DNA of 64,000 bases from Pseudoalteromonas espejiana DSM 9414 (GCF_002221525.1 NZ_CP011028.1:2739001-2803000); one strand, 5' to 3'; numbered from the stretch's first letter, positions 1 through 8,947 are shown. Program-made: numbers and translations. Notes: generated by a model not told the origin, from the sequence alone.

Positions 1-1006
1 TTGAGTTTAAATAACGTGGATGTAAACCAAGGCCGGGTCTAACTGAGCGTAAATTTGTTTCAGTAAATAACTCACCCTGTTTAATATCTTGCGCTATATA
101 CAAAGAACGTCTAAATGCGACATTATCTTGCTCGCTTTTCGCTAAGCGAAAGCTAGGCTCACCAAGCGCATAATACGCTGCAGTTGTTGCATCAACCATC
201 GCTTTAAAACCACTAGGGTTTAATGAAAACGCAGCATCAACACTTGTTGTATCATCTTCTAATTTAAAATGTTTTTCTATAATACTCGCCCCCAGTGCAA
301 CTGATGCTATCGCAGCAGTATCGGCTAGGCTATGGTCACTTAAACCAACAGGAAGTGCTAAGTGTTGTTTTAAATAAGCAAGTGTTGATAAATTACAGTC
401 ATTGATTGGTGTAGGGTAACCGCTGACACAGTGTAAAACTGCCAACTGTTTACCACCAACTTCTTTTACCGCAGTCACAGCTTCTTCAATTTCATCAAGG
501 GTAGCCATGCCAGTAGACATAATGATTGGCTTACCTGTTTGAGCCGCGTATTGAATCAAACCTATATCTGTAATTTCGAACGAAGCAATTTTATATGCAG
601 GGCAATTTAAGTCTTCTAACAGATCAATTGCAGTTTTGTCGAATGGCGAAGAAAAAAGTGTAATACCATGTTGCTTTGCTCGTGCGAATAACGCTTCATG
701 CCAATCCCACGGAGTATGTGCTTCTTCATATAAATCATATAAAGTACGGCCTTTCCAAAGTTTATCTTTAACAACAAACTCTGGCCCATCATGGTTAAGT
801 GTAATCGTATCTGGGCGGTAAGTTTGTATTTTAATTGCACTTGCCCCCGTTTTAGCAGCAGCATCAATTAATTCAAGTGCTTTATTAATATCGCCACCGT
901 GATTTCCAGAAAGCTCTGCAATAGTATAAGGCTGACAACCCTCACCAATTTTAATACCATCAATAATGATGCACTTCTGTAACTGCCCAACATCAAATTT
1001 TTTCAT
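1..1006 (-). CDS. pseI: Pseudaminic acid synthase (partial, 3' end beyond window)
   Basis: Condenses the 6-deoxy-AltdiNAc sugar with phosphoenolpyruvate to give pseudaminic acid, a nonulosonic acid used on flagellins and surface glycans. The minus-strand frame starts at the ATG at 1006-1004 (MKKFDVGQLQ) and stays open to base 1, giving 335 visible residues of a family usually about 345-350 long. Visible NeuB-family signatures are AELSGNHGG near residue 30, KIQTYRPDT near 60, SSPFD near 119, KIASFE near 139, STGMAT near 165, HCVSGYPTP near 193 and GLSDHS near 222. A C-terminal SAF (antifreeze-like) segment with RRSLYIAQDI and RPGLGLHPRY follows. Only the last few codons are missing. It lies 25 bp downstream of pseG on the same strand, which favours PseI over sialic-acid (NeuB) or legionaminic-acid (LegI) synthase. 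The alternative NeuB/LegI assignment cannot be excluded without alignment. Confidence 0.9.
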   Translation of the reverse strand, partial: MKKFDVGQLQKCIIIDGIKIGEGCQPYTIAELSGNHGGDINKALELIDAAAKTGASAIKIQTYRPDTITLNHDGPEFVVKDKLWKGRTLYDLYEEAHTPWDWHEALFARAKQHGITLFSSPFDKTAIDLLEDLNCPAYKIASFEITDIGLIQYAAQTGKPIIMSTGMATLDEIEEAVTAVKEVGGKQLAVLHCVSGYPTPINDCNLSTLAYLKQHLALPVGLSDHSLADTAAIASVALGASIIEKHFKLEDDTTSVDAAFSLNPSGFKAMVDATTAAYYALGEPSFRLAKSEQDNVAFRRSLYIAQDIKQGELFTETNLRSVRPGLGLHPRYLNS

Positions 1007-1031
1007 TATATTGCTTCGACCATTATTTGAT

Positions 1032-2018
1032 TTAATTTAGCGCTTCAATTATGCGCTCTACTGCCAAACCATCAACTGCCTGCTGGCCAAGTAGTGACAA
1101 CTTTTTCTTCATATCGGCTGATTTAAGCAAAAATAGGGCCTGTTGTCCCACATTAGTTAAGTCAGCGTGCTCATTTCTAAAATCAATGCATTGATAAGCA
1201 CTATTATTTAGTGAAGAGTCTAATGCTTGAGATTGGTTATCAACTAAGACTAAAGCAATTGTTGGTACGCCTAGATACATCAATTCAAACAAGCTCCCCC
1301 CCGCGGACGTAATAGCAATATCAGCTTCACTCATTAATCTAGCTAGATTTGGGTGGTTAATGTGTAATTCAAATTTATCATTTTGCTGTAAACTGTTCAG
1401 CAAAGTCAGCGTTTTTTCTGAACAACCGCTACTTACTGCAACAACGAGCTTTGCAATATCACTGCTAGTAACAAATTGCTTGCACAGCTCTGGAGTCAAC
1501 ATTTTGACATCCGTACCACCTAAACTAATGAAGACACTCTTATCAATAACGCTTTCGCGAGTTCTATGCGATTTAAACTCACTTCTTATTAGCCGATAGG
1601 CTGGCCCTTGTAACACTTTAGAAGCTTTATGGATTGTCTCAACTACATCGCTAGGGTTCACGATTAAATCAAATTCTAATGGATTCAGATATGCACCATC
1701 ATCAAAGAAAACCATTTTTTTTACAGTCAAATTTAACTTACTTAGTGTGTTTTCTGATAGTGCATAATCATCAACAATTAAAATATCGGTACTTGATAGC
1801 ATGGTTACAAGAGCTGCTTCATCTACAACAAACTTTAGATCCACCCCCATATTGGTGAGTTTGCAATGCAATAGAGGAGCTAAATCACGGTAAAAAAGTG
1901 TGACTTCATGCTGTTTGCTAAGCAAAACTTCGATCAACGCGATTTGTCGCATTACATGCCCATAGCCAGTTTTCTGGCTTGCATTGGCATATATTGCTAC
2001 ATTTTTCCTATAGGTCAC
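1032..2018 (-). CDS. pseG: UDP-2,4-diacetamido-2,4,6-trideoxy-beta-L-altropyranose hydrolase
   Basis: PseG removes UDP from the altropyranose intermediate, the step just before PseI in CMP-pseudaminic acid synthesis. It is a 328-residue GT-B-like nucleotide-sugar hydrolase. The N-terminal GYGHVMR motif at residues 18-24 is the family's catalytic-histidine loop (GxGHxxR). A C-terminal SAGGSLFELMYLGVP segment near residue 240 matches the UDP-binding half. The start is a GTG at 2018-2016 with an AGG about nine bases upstream. The stop is 25 bp before pseI, so the two are probably co-transcribed. No pseB, pseC, pseF or pseH is in the window; they presumably lie beyond base 1 or elsewhere. The next gene upstream is separated by a terminator-like hairpin, so a promoter for pseG-pseI probably lies in 2019-2151, although none is clear. 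Confidence 0.88.
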   Translation of the reverse strand: MTYRKNVAIYANASQKTGYGHVMRQIALIEVLLSKQHEVTLFYRDLAPLLHCKLTNMGVDLKFVVDEAALVTMLSSTDILIVDDYALSENTLSKLNLTVKKMVFFDDGAYLNPLEFDLIVNPSDVVETIHKASKVLQGPAYRLIRSEFKSHRTRESVIDKSVFISLGGTDVKMLTPELCKQFVTSSDIAKLVVAVSSGCSEKTLTLLNSLQQNDKFELHINHPNLARLMSEADIAITSAGGSLFELMYLGVPTIALVLVDNQSQALDSSLNNSAYQCIDFRNEHADLTNVGQQALFLLKSADMKKKLSLLGQQAVDGLAVERIIEALN

Positions 2019-2151
2019 GGGGAACTACCTTTGAATAAAAAGCGACAAAGTCCCCATAATAAGATAGACAAAAAATAGTTCTTAGAAAAGCTATCATGTA
2101 GATATCTTAAACGAAAGCTTGTTATGTAACACAACAAAGAGACTTAGTATT

Positions 2152-2174
2152 AAAAATCCTATTCTAAGGATTTA
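2152..2174 (-). terminator. Probable rho-independent terminator after the FkbM methyltransferase gene
   Basis: On the minus strand a 7-bp stem (AAATCCT / AGGATTT) with loop TAGAAT is followed by a short T run. It overlaps the stop codon of the FkbM gene and would separate it from pseG. The stem is short and AT-rich, so strength is uncertain. Confidence 0.45.
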
Positions 2175-2909
2175 ATTTCTATAAAAAATTACATTACACA
2201 TTCCTTTAAAATAGCCTTCTTTGAGAGTATCTTTTTGTACCTGCGCTTCACTATAAGAAAAACCATAACTCTTCAAAAAATCTATGATCTGACAATGCTC
2301 TTCAAGATTTAAATTTAGTTCGCAAAGGATACCTTTCAAACGCATATCATTCAAATGCTCTCCAAACCCTAAGATCACGAGATCTTCAAACCCATCTACA
2401 TCAATTTTTACATAATTTGGAAATAATATTTCATGCTCATTAAGCAATGACTCCGCTTTAAAAGCAACTGCTCCCTGTATTATGTTGCTCTCTCTCTCAT
2501 TAAGAAAAGGATCTAAATTTCTTCCATAAGAATTGCATGCCCACCCTTCATAGTCCCTAGCAAGGTGCAAACAGGAAATGCCATCTTTATCCATTAAAGC
2601 AAATGGATATGCAACAACAGTTTCAGATAAATCATTTAGTCGAATATTTTTATTTAGCTGATAGAAATTAGAGGATTCAGGTTCAAAAGAAATTACTCGA
2701 ACTTCCTTAGTAAGTGAAGCATAAAGGGAAAAGACACCAATATTTGCACCTATATCCCAAAAGACTGCCGATTCATCAAACGAATCAATCCAAGCGATAG
2801 TTTCTGGTTCTTCTATGTCAAACGATTCAAACCTATTTCTTGATAGCTCATTTAATTCAATATAATTAATTTCAAACACATCTTTCTTTATAACTGAATT
2901 AGTATTCAT
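2172..2909 (-). CDS. FkbM-family SAM-dependent methyltransferase
   Basis: A 245-residue class I methyltransferase of the FkbM type, a family that O-methylates sugars and polyketides and is common in surface-glycan loci. The SAM-binding motif I is FWDIGANIGVFSL around residues 50-61. The acidic ribose-binding residue is E76 in VISFEPES. The FkbM C-terminal signature YVKIDVDGFEDLVI lies near residue 167. The gene is 8 bp downstream of the dioxygenase gene at 2918-3793, so the two are likely co-transcribed. The likely substrate is a sugar of the local glycan, but the sequence does not show which. No signal peptide or membrane segment is present, consistent with a cytoplasmic enzyme. Confidence 0.82.
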   Translation of the reverse strand: MNTNSVIKKDVFEINYIELNELSRNRFESFDIEEPETIAWIDSFDESAVFWDIGANIGVFSLYASLTKEVRVISFEPESSNFYQLNKNIRLNDLSETVVAYPFALMDKDGISCLHLARDYEGWACNSYGRNLDPFLNERESNIIQGAVAFKAESLLNEHEILFPNYVKIDVDGFEDLVILGFGEHLNDMRLKGILCELNLNLEEHCQIIDFLKSYGFSYSEAQVQKDTLKEGYFKGMCNVIFYRN

Positions 2910-2917
2910 ATAATAAC

Positions 2918-3793
2918 CTACTCATTAAAACAATTAAGGATTCTGTTTCTTTTTGATTCCACATTTAAATAAAATGTAACCCCATACCTAGGAGTTGACT
3001 TAACTTGACTTCCACTATGGATTACTCGTGAATTAAATATAGCAATTTCATCTCTATTAAGGGTTAAATGTTCAAAAGTTGCTCCCTTAGATAAAGCTTG
3101 AACAATATAGCTTTCTAGATGATTTAAAACTGATGTTTTATCATTGACTAATGAGAAGATGTTCATTATTTTTGACTTCATTTCTAACGGAAGAGTTTCA
3201 AATAGCTCTGTATTAGGGAAGAACACCATAGCCCCCTCCTCAGCTTTAACATCATGAAATGGCACAAAAACCTTAATTTGATCTTTTAAGTTATCAATAT
3301 GCCAATTAAAAGAACTCCCTGTATAGCTATAACTAGGTAATACAACTTCAAAAAGCAGTTTTTCTAACTTAAATTTAAATGGAAAACTCAGATTATGAGC
3401 TAGCTTCTGCCAAAATATCTTTACTACTTGCTCATTCTCATTCAGCTGATCAAGCGAATTTAAAAATTCTCTTTCTCGTCGCTCTAATCTGTCTATAGAA
3501 GTAGCTGATAATAGTCTTGAACGATTAATCTGTTCAAAAACCTCTAACTCTACTTTAGTTAATGGATTTTTTATCTTAGCTATACTTGGGTAGTGAAGTG
3601 AGTACTGCTCAAGAGATTCGAAAAATGCATTAAATACAGCCAAGTTAGATGACATCAAAGTACGAAGAGACATTGCTCTTGACTTAACAATATCTTGTTC
3701 GTTAATGCAAAGTCTAATCAGCTCGTCAGCAAATTGACTCGGGCGGCTTAAAAAAATCGAGTCTTTAATAAGTGTATCAATTGCATTACCCAC
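2918..3793 (-). CDS. Putative PhyH-like Fe(II)/2-oxoglutarate dioxygenase
   Basis: A 291-residue protein I place in the phytanoyl-CoA dioxygenase-like cupin superfamily from its metal-binding pattern. H165 and D167 form the HxD motif in NWHID, H259 lies in RVIHSGS, and R269 is positioned to bind the 2-oxoglutarate carboxylate. The stretch EEGAMVFFPNTE between them resembles the PhyH strand that precedes the distal histidine. The first 150 residues are helical and lysine/glutamate-rich and I do not recognise them. Such enzymes hydroxylate small molecules or sugars. Here the gene directly precedes and probably shares a transcript with the FkbM methyltransferase, so hydroxylation followed by methylation of a glycan precursor is a reasonable inference. 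Substrate unknown. Confidence 0.6.
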   Translation of the reverse strand: MGNAIDTLIKDSIFLSRPSQFADELIRLCINEQDIVKSRAMSLRTLMSSNLAVFNAFFESLEQYSLHYPSIAKIKNPLTKVELEVFEQINRSRLLSATSIDRLERREREFLNSLDQLNENEQVVKIFWQKLAHNLSFPFKFKLEKLLFEVVLPSYSYTGSSFNWHIDNLKDQIKVFVPFHDVKAEEGAMVFFPNTELFETLPLEMKSKIMNIFSLVNDKTSVLNHLESYIVQALSKGATFEHLTLNRDEIAIFNSRVIHSGSQVKSTPRYGVTFYLNVESKRNRILNCFNE

Positions 3794-4089
3794 TATAGTT
3801 CCTTATATGATAGAGTTCTAATATTTTCTATTAATTGAAGTTACTCATTATTGAGCTGTGAAGAGCTGTCGAAGGTTCTTTATCACAAATAATAGCTGAG
3901 TTATATGCACGTTTAAATAATTATTTTTCATTACTGGTGTGGTACTAATAAACAAACCTATGAACTTACTTTATAATGAAAATATAAAGCAAAAAAACGA
4001 CCTAAATCTTGCTACTTTAAATTTGAAAGCAACAAATAGGCATACTTTGTGCTTATTTATTTCAAAATACGCTAAAAAAAGAGAGAATT
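3794..4089. other. Divergent intergenic region, probable promoters for both flanking glycan operons
   Basis: About 300 bp of very AT-rich DNA between the minus-strand dioxygenase gene and the plus-strand radical SAM gene. It must carry promoters for both directions if they are not read through. A TATAAT occurs at 3972-3977 on the plus strand, but no convincing -35 sits 17 bp upstream. I see no sigma-54 or sigma-28 pattern, in contrast to the flagellar region. No coding potential or RNA gene recognised. Confidence 0.4.
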
Positions 4090-4947
4090 ATGCTCAACGA
4101 AGCGACCAAAAGTAACCTTAGAAGAAAATCTTCTTATATCGACGATGTTCAATTTATTGATGATGTGCCTCTTTTTAGCTGGTTAGATATTAATATTACT
4201 GAGCTTTGCAATAGAAAATGTGAATTTTGCCCAAGAATTGATGATTCAATCTACCCGAATCAAAACCTACATATGTCCGTTGAAATAGCAAGAAAAATTG
4301 GGCAAGAGCTACTAGAGTTAAACTATAAAGGTGTTGTTGTATTTTCAGGGTACTCTGAGCCTACTTTATGTCCGCACTTTGACGAAATCATAGCCGCTTT
4401 TCCTAAAGAAATTCGCCTTGAAATGGTTACAAATGGCGATAAGTTAAAGCCTCGTTACATACAAAAACTAAAAGAGGCTGGGCTAAATTATTTCGTTGTA
4501 AGTATGTATGATGGCCCAGAGCAAATTGAACATCTTAAAAGTCTTTTTGCTGAATCAGGTTTATCTGAGAATGACTATATATTAAGAGACAGGTGGCATA
4601 CTGGTGAGGATGACTTTGGTTTGAAGCTAACAAATAGAGCCGGCACGATTCAAACAGGAGATCAACCTGAAATAATCCCCAATCATCCATGCTATTACAC
4701 GGCTTACTCAATGACAATCGACTGGAATGGAGATGTATTACTCTGCATGCAAGATTGGAATAAGAAAGTTAAATTTGGAAATGTTGCCGGTCAAAGTTTA
4801 TTAGATGTTTGGCAAGGGCAAGCTTTCAATAACTATCGAAAGAAACTTCTAAAAGGATCAAGAACATGTGACCCATGCCATAAGTGCAACACGGACGGTA
4901 CCCTTCACGGGTACAACCATAAAAAGCATTGGGAACTTAAACTATGA
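4090..4947 (+). CDS. Radical SAM/SPASM domain protein
   Basis: A 285-residue radical SAM enzyme. The [4Fe-4S] motif CxxxCxxC is C40, C44 and C47 in ELCNRKCEFC, followed by the glycine-rich FSGYSEPTL at about 85-93, which replaces the usual GGE motif. The C-terminal part has SPASM-type cysteines at 201, 219, 260, 263 and 266, expected to bind one or two auxiliary Fe-S clusters. The start ATG has a GAGAGA ribosome-binding site. Its last four bases (ATGA) are the start of the next gene, so it is translationally coupled to the methyltransferase. SPASM proteins modify peptides or act as dehydrogenases and epimerases on carbohydrates. With no precursor peptide nearby and glycan enzymes all around, a sugar or aminosugar substrate is more likely, but this is inference. 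Confidence 0.85.
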   Translation: MLNEATKSNLRRKSSYIDDVQFIDDVPLFSWLDINITELCNRKCEFCPRIDDSIYPNQNLHMSVEIARKIGQELLELNYKGVVVFSGYSEPTLCPHFDEIIAAFPKEIRLEMVTNGDKLKPRYIQKLKEAGLNYFVVSMYDGPEQIEHLKSLFAESGLSENDYILRDRWHTGEDDFGLKLTNRAGTIQTGDQPEIIPNHPCYYTAYSMTIDWNGDVLLCMQDWNKKVKFGNVAGQSLLDVWQGQAFNNYRKKLLKGSRTCDPCHKCNTDGTLHGYNHKKHWELKL

Positions 4948-5942
4948 CAAAAGAGCTTTCAAATAACATAACTTTTGACCAAGTTCACACCAAAAAAAAG
5001 CAAATAAAGTTAAAAGAAATGATGAGTCAGATTGCTGAGAGGATTTTAAATCAAACGAAAAATTCAGAGTCTATAAATTGCTGTCCTGTTTGTAACAGCA
5101 AAAATTTAGTTCATTTCACTGAGAAATTTGGCTTTAATCTTGATAAGTGCTCTAAGTGCTCGCATATTTTTTGTAATCCTATGCCTAGCGAAGAGCAACT
5201 AGAGATTTATTACAATAGTGAAATGAAGGAGTTCGAAAATGAATTTTTTGAAGAGTCTTTCGAAAATAGAGTTCCGATATTCACCAAACGTATTGAAAAA
5301 ATTAAAAACTATATCTCGTCAGGTAAATTGTTAGATGTTGGGAGTGCAATTGGTATTTTTATTGAAGCCTTAAAAAGAAATGCTTCGCCCTTCCATATAA
5401 CGTGTTGCGATCCCAGCGTAGACGCATGTAATAAATTAAAATCTCGCTATCCCGATATCGAGATATACACCACTCTAATAGAGAACTTGAATAACCCTCA
5501 GGCTTTTGATTTAGTTACAATGTGGGATACAATTGAGCATATACGTGATCCTATAGCTCTATCTGAAAGTATCAGTGAAGTACTTAGAGATGATGGCTTT
5601 TGGTTTTTTTCAACTCCAAATACTTCAAGTTTCGAGTGGCAAATTGCAGATACTAAGCATGTACAAATTTTGCCACCAGGACATATAAACCTATTCAATC
5701 TTGACTCTATTAATGTCTTACTTGAAAAATCAGGGTTTAAACTAGTCGATTACTTTACATTAAATGGCTCTTTAGATGTTTCATACGTACAAAAGTTTCT
5801 GTTAGAAAACTCCAGCAACTCTATTGGGGAGTTTCTACAAACCCAAATTTATAATGAACAATTTGCGTCAGGCTTTTCTCAGTTACTAAGTGACTGCAAG
5901 TTAGCTGGTAATATTTTTGTTATAGCTCAGAAAGTAAGATGA
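4944..5942 (+). CDS. Class I SAM methyltransferase with N-terminal zinc ribbon
   Basis: A 332-residue protein. Residues 47-77 form a zinc ribbon (C47xxC50, C69xxC72), as in the C-methyltransferase families that act on nucleotide sugars and in many methyltransferases of O-antigen clusters. The methyltransferase core follows, with motif I LLDVGSAIGIF at about 129-139 and a post-I DPS segment. A later DLVTMWDTIEHI segment is typical of UbiE/Methyltransf_23-type enzymes. Start and stop overlap the flanking genes by ATGA on both sides, so radical SAM protein, methyltransferase and aminotransferase are probably made in fixed proportion. It is an independent gene rather than a fusion. Substrate unknown; a modified sugar is the likely target. 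Confidence 0.82.
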   Translation: MTKELSNNITFDQVHTKKKQIKLKEMMSQIAERILNQTKNSESINCCPVCNSKNLVHFTEKFGFNLDKCSKCSHIFCNPMPSEEQLEIYYNSEMKEFENEFFEESFENRVPIFTKRIEKIKNYISSGKLLDVGSAIGIFIEALKRNASPFHITCCDPSVDACNKLKSRYPDIEIYTTLIENLNNPQAFDLVTMWDTIEHIRDPIALSESISEVLRDDGFWFFSTPNTSSFEWQIADTKHVQILPPGHINLFNLDSINVLLEKSGFKLVDYFTLNGSLDVSYVQKFLLENSSNSIGEFLQTQIYNEQFASGFSQLLSDCKLAGNIFVIAQKVR

Positions 5943-7183
5943 TTATGAATTACACCCTTAGACACGCTGGCTATGAGTCAAACGAAGATTCAAATCAAAT
6001 TGTAAAAGCTGAAGGTGCATACCTTTATACTAAAAGAGGGCAAAAACTACTTGATTTATGTATGGCTGCAGGTTCTCAACTTCTAGGTCATTCTAACCCT
6101 GAAATTGTATCTGCAATACAAAGTCAGGTGAGTAAAGGCACTATTTACCTTGCAAACAATCAATATATACATGAGACTTGTGAACTCCTATCACAAGTAG
6201 TTCCCTCTGAATATTCAGACTATATATTTAGTAATAGTGGAACTGAAGCAACTCAAAAAGCGATAAGAATTTCTAGGTTAGCTTCAGGCAAGTCATTAAT
6301 CGCCTCATTTGAAGGCGGCTGGCATGGTTCAAATGAATGGACATTACATGATTCAGGGTCACGATTTGATTTAGATAAGCAAGCATTAAACTTTGGTATA
6401 CCTACATCAATTAATAAAGATAGATTAATTGTTCCTTATAATTGTGATGAAACTTTCGAAATCCTAGAAAGGCACAAAGAAAAGTTAGCTGCAATTATTA
6501 TAGAACCGATACAAGGCTCTAATCCACAAAGCAATATTTCAGGGTTTCTTAAAAAGTTAACAGCCTTTTGTTATCAACATAACATCTTAATAATTGCGGA
6601 TGAGATCATTTCAGGTTTTAGAGTTTCACTCTCTGGAGCATCGCCTAAATTAGGCTTGAAACCAGACATTATTACATATGGAAAATCTTTCGCAGGAGGT
6701 TTACCGGTTGGGCTTACTGTTATAAATGAAAAAGTATCTCAAATGAGTTTTGGGAATCCTGAAAACGCAGTGATTACAGGTGGAACATATTCTGCAAACC
6801 CTTTGATGGCTGTAGCTGCAACGGCAACATTAAAGCAGCTAATACAAAAAAATTATACTTCTTTTAATACTGAATCGGATACCTTCAAAAACACTATAAA
6901 TTCCGAGTTACTAAACAAAAACTTACCATTCAAAATAATTTCCAATGGCCCATTCTTGAGACTTGCATTCACAGATAAACCTTTTAAGTCTCGAGCTGAG
7001 AGAGATAAGCTTGAAATGCCAGCTACTTTACAAAAAACGTTTAGGGACATAATTAAAAAAAAGGAGATTTCCTGGCCAACAAACGGAATTGTTCTTCCTT
7101 CTTTTGAGCATAGAGAACCCGAACTCAGGTTAGCTAGAGAGGCCATAATATCAAGTTGTATTGAAACATCTGAGTTTTTGTAA
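5939..7183 (+). CDS. Class III aminotransferase, glutamate-1-semialdehyde aminomutase-like
   Basis: A 414-residue PLP enzyme of fold type I, class III. The cofactor phosphate-binding region is SNSGTEATQKA at about 98-108, the pyridine-binding aspartate is D221 in IIADEIISGF, and K249 in TYGKSFAGG is the Schiff-base lysine. FEGGWHG near 124-130 is typical of GSA-aminomutase relatives. It is unlikely to be the housekeeping hemL because it sits in a coupled glycan operon (ATGA overlap with the methyltransferase gene) and diverges in the C-terminal third. A second ATG lies two codons downstream (MIMN). An aminotransferase of this class may aminate an unusual keto-sugar or a small side-chain acid, but the substrate cannot be read from the sequence. 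Confidence 0.83.
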   Translation: MIMNYTLRHAGYESNEDSNQIVKAEGAYLYTKRGQKLLDLCMAAGSQLLGHSNPEIVSAIQSQVSKGTIYLANNQYIHETCELLSQVVPSEYSDYIFSNSGTEATQKAIRISRLASGKSLIASFEGGWHGSNEWTLHDSGSRFDLDKQALNFGIPTSINKDRLIVPYNCDETFEILERHKEKLAAIIIEPIQGSNPQSNISGFLKKLTAFCYQHNILIIADEIISGFRVSLSGASPKLGLKPDIITYGKSFAGGLPVGLTVINEKVSQMSFGNPENAVITGGTYSANPLMAVAATATLKQLIQKNYTSFNTESDTFKNTINSELLNKNLPFKIISNGPFLRLAFTDKPFKSRAERDKLEMPATLQKTFRDIIKKKEISWPTNGIVLPSFEHREPELRLAREAIISSCIETSEFL

Positions 7184-7184
7184 A

Positions 7185-8174
7185 ATGAAGAGCCTATCTT
7201 TCAAAACTAAGACATATCGAAAGTATGCACCTTTTTTATTTAAATCATATGGTGTGTTGTCAAAATTAAGCCTACTATTAGGTCAATATAAAAACATTAG
7301 TCATAAGCAGTTACAAGAAATCAAGTGGGATAGATTTCTTTCGAGAATGTTCTTAAAGGAGTCTAGGATTTTAAAAGGCGAAGAATTTAAGGATTTTGAT
7401 AATATTACAAGCAAAGGCGATATTGCATATATACTTGGGTGTGGCGCAAGTATAAATGAGTTATCGGATAAAAATTGGTCACAAATAAAAGAAAACTATT
7501 CAATCGGTGTAAATTATTTCTATAACCACCATTTTAGCCCTGACATACATATGGTAGAACTAGGTAAATCTAGTGAAGCTTTCCGCTTAATTGAAAGCAA
7601 ACTTATAAATAATTCTAAAAGGCACAATGAATCTGTGCTTGTCCATATACGCCACCTGCTACAGAACCAAAATAGCTTAGAGCCGAATAATGTCTCTAAA
7701 ATAAAGTTCTATTCCCCTTTGGTGCTCAAATCTAGAGAAGAAAAATTTATAGAATCCTATTTAAAAAGACACTTCTTAGATAATAATCACCCGTTGATTC
7801 ATCATGCTTCTAATTTAGACTGCGCTATACATTTTGCCTGTAAATTGGGATATAAAGACATTCGACTTTTGGGTGTAGATCTTGGGAATAGCGACTATTT
7901 TTGGAATCAACAAGATGACAAAGAGGACATATACTCAGACGTAAGAGAGGCTGTTCGCAGAGACTATGAAATAGCACAATGGAATCAAAATGTATCAAAC
8001 ATCCATGCCAGTGCTGATAGAAAGATCACTGAGAAGTTAAATTGCTTAGATATAGTTACATATATCAATCTTATCGATAGAGTGGTGTTAAAGCCAAATG
8101 GGATAAAATTAAGTGTTTGTAATGAACAATCACTTTTATCAGATTACCTCGCTACATCTTCAATTGAAAGTTAG
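7185..8174 (+). CDS. Small Maf/DUF115-like (sialyltransferase-fold) putative glycosyltransferase
   Basis: The ATG at 7185, just after the aminotransferase stop, is preferred over the in-frame TTG at 7161, which overlaps that gene. The product is 329 residues. The segment AYILGCGASINEL (about 81-93) resembles the GNGPSL nucleotide-binding loop of DUF115/Maf proteins and of GT-42 sialyltransferases. DIHMVELG about 30 residues later and SNLDCAIHFACKLGYKDIRLLGVDL near 213-237 match the same fold order. This supports a transferase using a CMP-nonulosonic acid or a related donor. The protein is half the length of the Maf encoded at 15,751-17,847 and lacks its N-terminal domain. Identification is by motif order only, so another MptE-like function is possible. 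Confidence 0.55.
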   Translation: MKSLSFKTKTYRKYAPFLFKSYGVLSKLSLLLGQYKNISHKQLQEIKWDRFLSRMFLKESRILKGEEFKDFDNITSKGDIAYILGCGASINELSDKNWSQIKENYSIGVNYFYNHHFSPDIHMVELGKSSEAFRLIESKLINNSKRHNESVLVHIRHLLQNQNSLEPNNVSKIKFYSPLVLKSREEKFIESYLKRHFLDNNHPLIHHASNLDCAIHFACKLGYKDIRLLGVDLGNSDYFWNQQDDKEDIYSDVREAVRRDYEIAQWNQNVSNIHASADRKITEKLNCLDIVTYINLIDRVVLKPNGIKLSVCNEQSLLSDYLATSSIES

Positions 8175-8181
8175 GAAAATT

Positions 8182-8841
8182 ATGGCTGATTCAAAGGATT
8201 ACATTTTCAAAAATACTAATGGCAAACTAGACTTTATTGGTGATTTTGAAGGTTTTTATCAAGCAGATGAAGATCCTTGGTGCCAAAGTGGCCAAGGTGA
8301 TATGGCAAGATACTACCAAAAATCAAGACAGAGAATTCTCAATAAAATTGATAATAAAGAAGAAAAAAGCTTTATTATAGAAGTTGGCTGTGGTTTAGGA
8401 CATTTTACAGAGCAAATAAAAGTTCACCACCCTACATCAGAAGTCTTTGGTGTAGACTTAAGTCAAACAGCTATTACTAAAGCTAAAAAGTTATTTGCTG
8501 AACCTAACTTTTTCGTTTGCAACGCAAAGGAATTGTCTTCACAGTTTTCTATAAAATCTGTGGATGTTGTAATTTTGAACCAGTTATTGTGGTATATAGT
8601 CGACGATATAGAAGAAGCTTTAGCTTCTATTAGAGCAGTTCTTAAGCAAAATGGCTTACTTATTATCTCAAACGCCTTCGCTAGAGAACAGAAGTATGGG
8701 CTCGAAAAATTACCATATTTTGATGGAACTCAACGCTTCTTAACAAATATGAATGAATGGCAACTGATAAGCGCAGAGTATTATGATGATAATGAAACTC
8801 ACACTGACGGCCATTTCCAAATGAGACCTTTGCATGGATAA
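8182..8841 (+). CDS. Class I SAM methyltransferase (Methyltransf_23/NodS-like)
   Basis: The ATG at 8182 is chosen because it has an AGGAAAA ribosome-binding site spanning the stop of the preceding gene; an earlier in-frame ATG at 8113 lies inside that gene. The product is 219 residues. A DPW motif at 31-33 followed by RYYQ is typical of the NodS-like group, which methylates amino groups of sugars. Motif I is IIEVGCGLGHF at about 65-75, with GVDLS for ribose binding 20 residues on. Later motifs (VVILNQLLWYI) resemble the family's motif IV region. The NodS resemblance, with the aminotransferase gene two genes upstream, makes N-methylation of an aminosugar an attractive but unproven role. Confidence 0.78.
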   Translation: MADSKDYIFKNTNGKLDFIGDFEGFYQADEDPWCQSGQGDMARYYQKSRQRILNKIDNKEEKSFIIEVGCGLGHFTEQIKVHHPTSEVFGVDLSQTAITKAKKLFAEPNFFVCNAKELSSQFSIKSVDVVILNQLLWYIVDDIEEALASIRAVLKQNGLLIISNAFAREQKYGLEKLPYFDGTQRFLTNMNEWQLISAEYYDDNETHTDGHFQMRPLHG

Positions 8842-8947
8842 AATTAATGGGCCTCATTTTTAGCTTAGGTCGCGTATATAACATTAATAACAGCGATATA
8901 CCATCACAACTTTGCATGTAAAATGTTGGAAGAATTAGGCTTTACCT

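Noticed and set aside
616..867. Minus-strand 83-codon frame inside the first kilobase
   Set aside because: It lies out of frame within pseI, whose protein sequence is continuous from 1006 to base 1 with all NeuB-family motifs.
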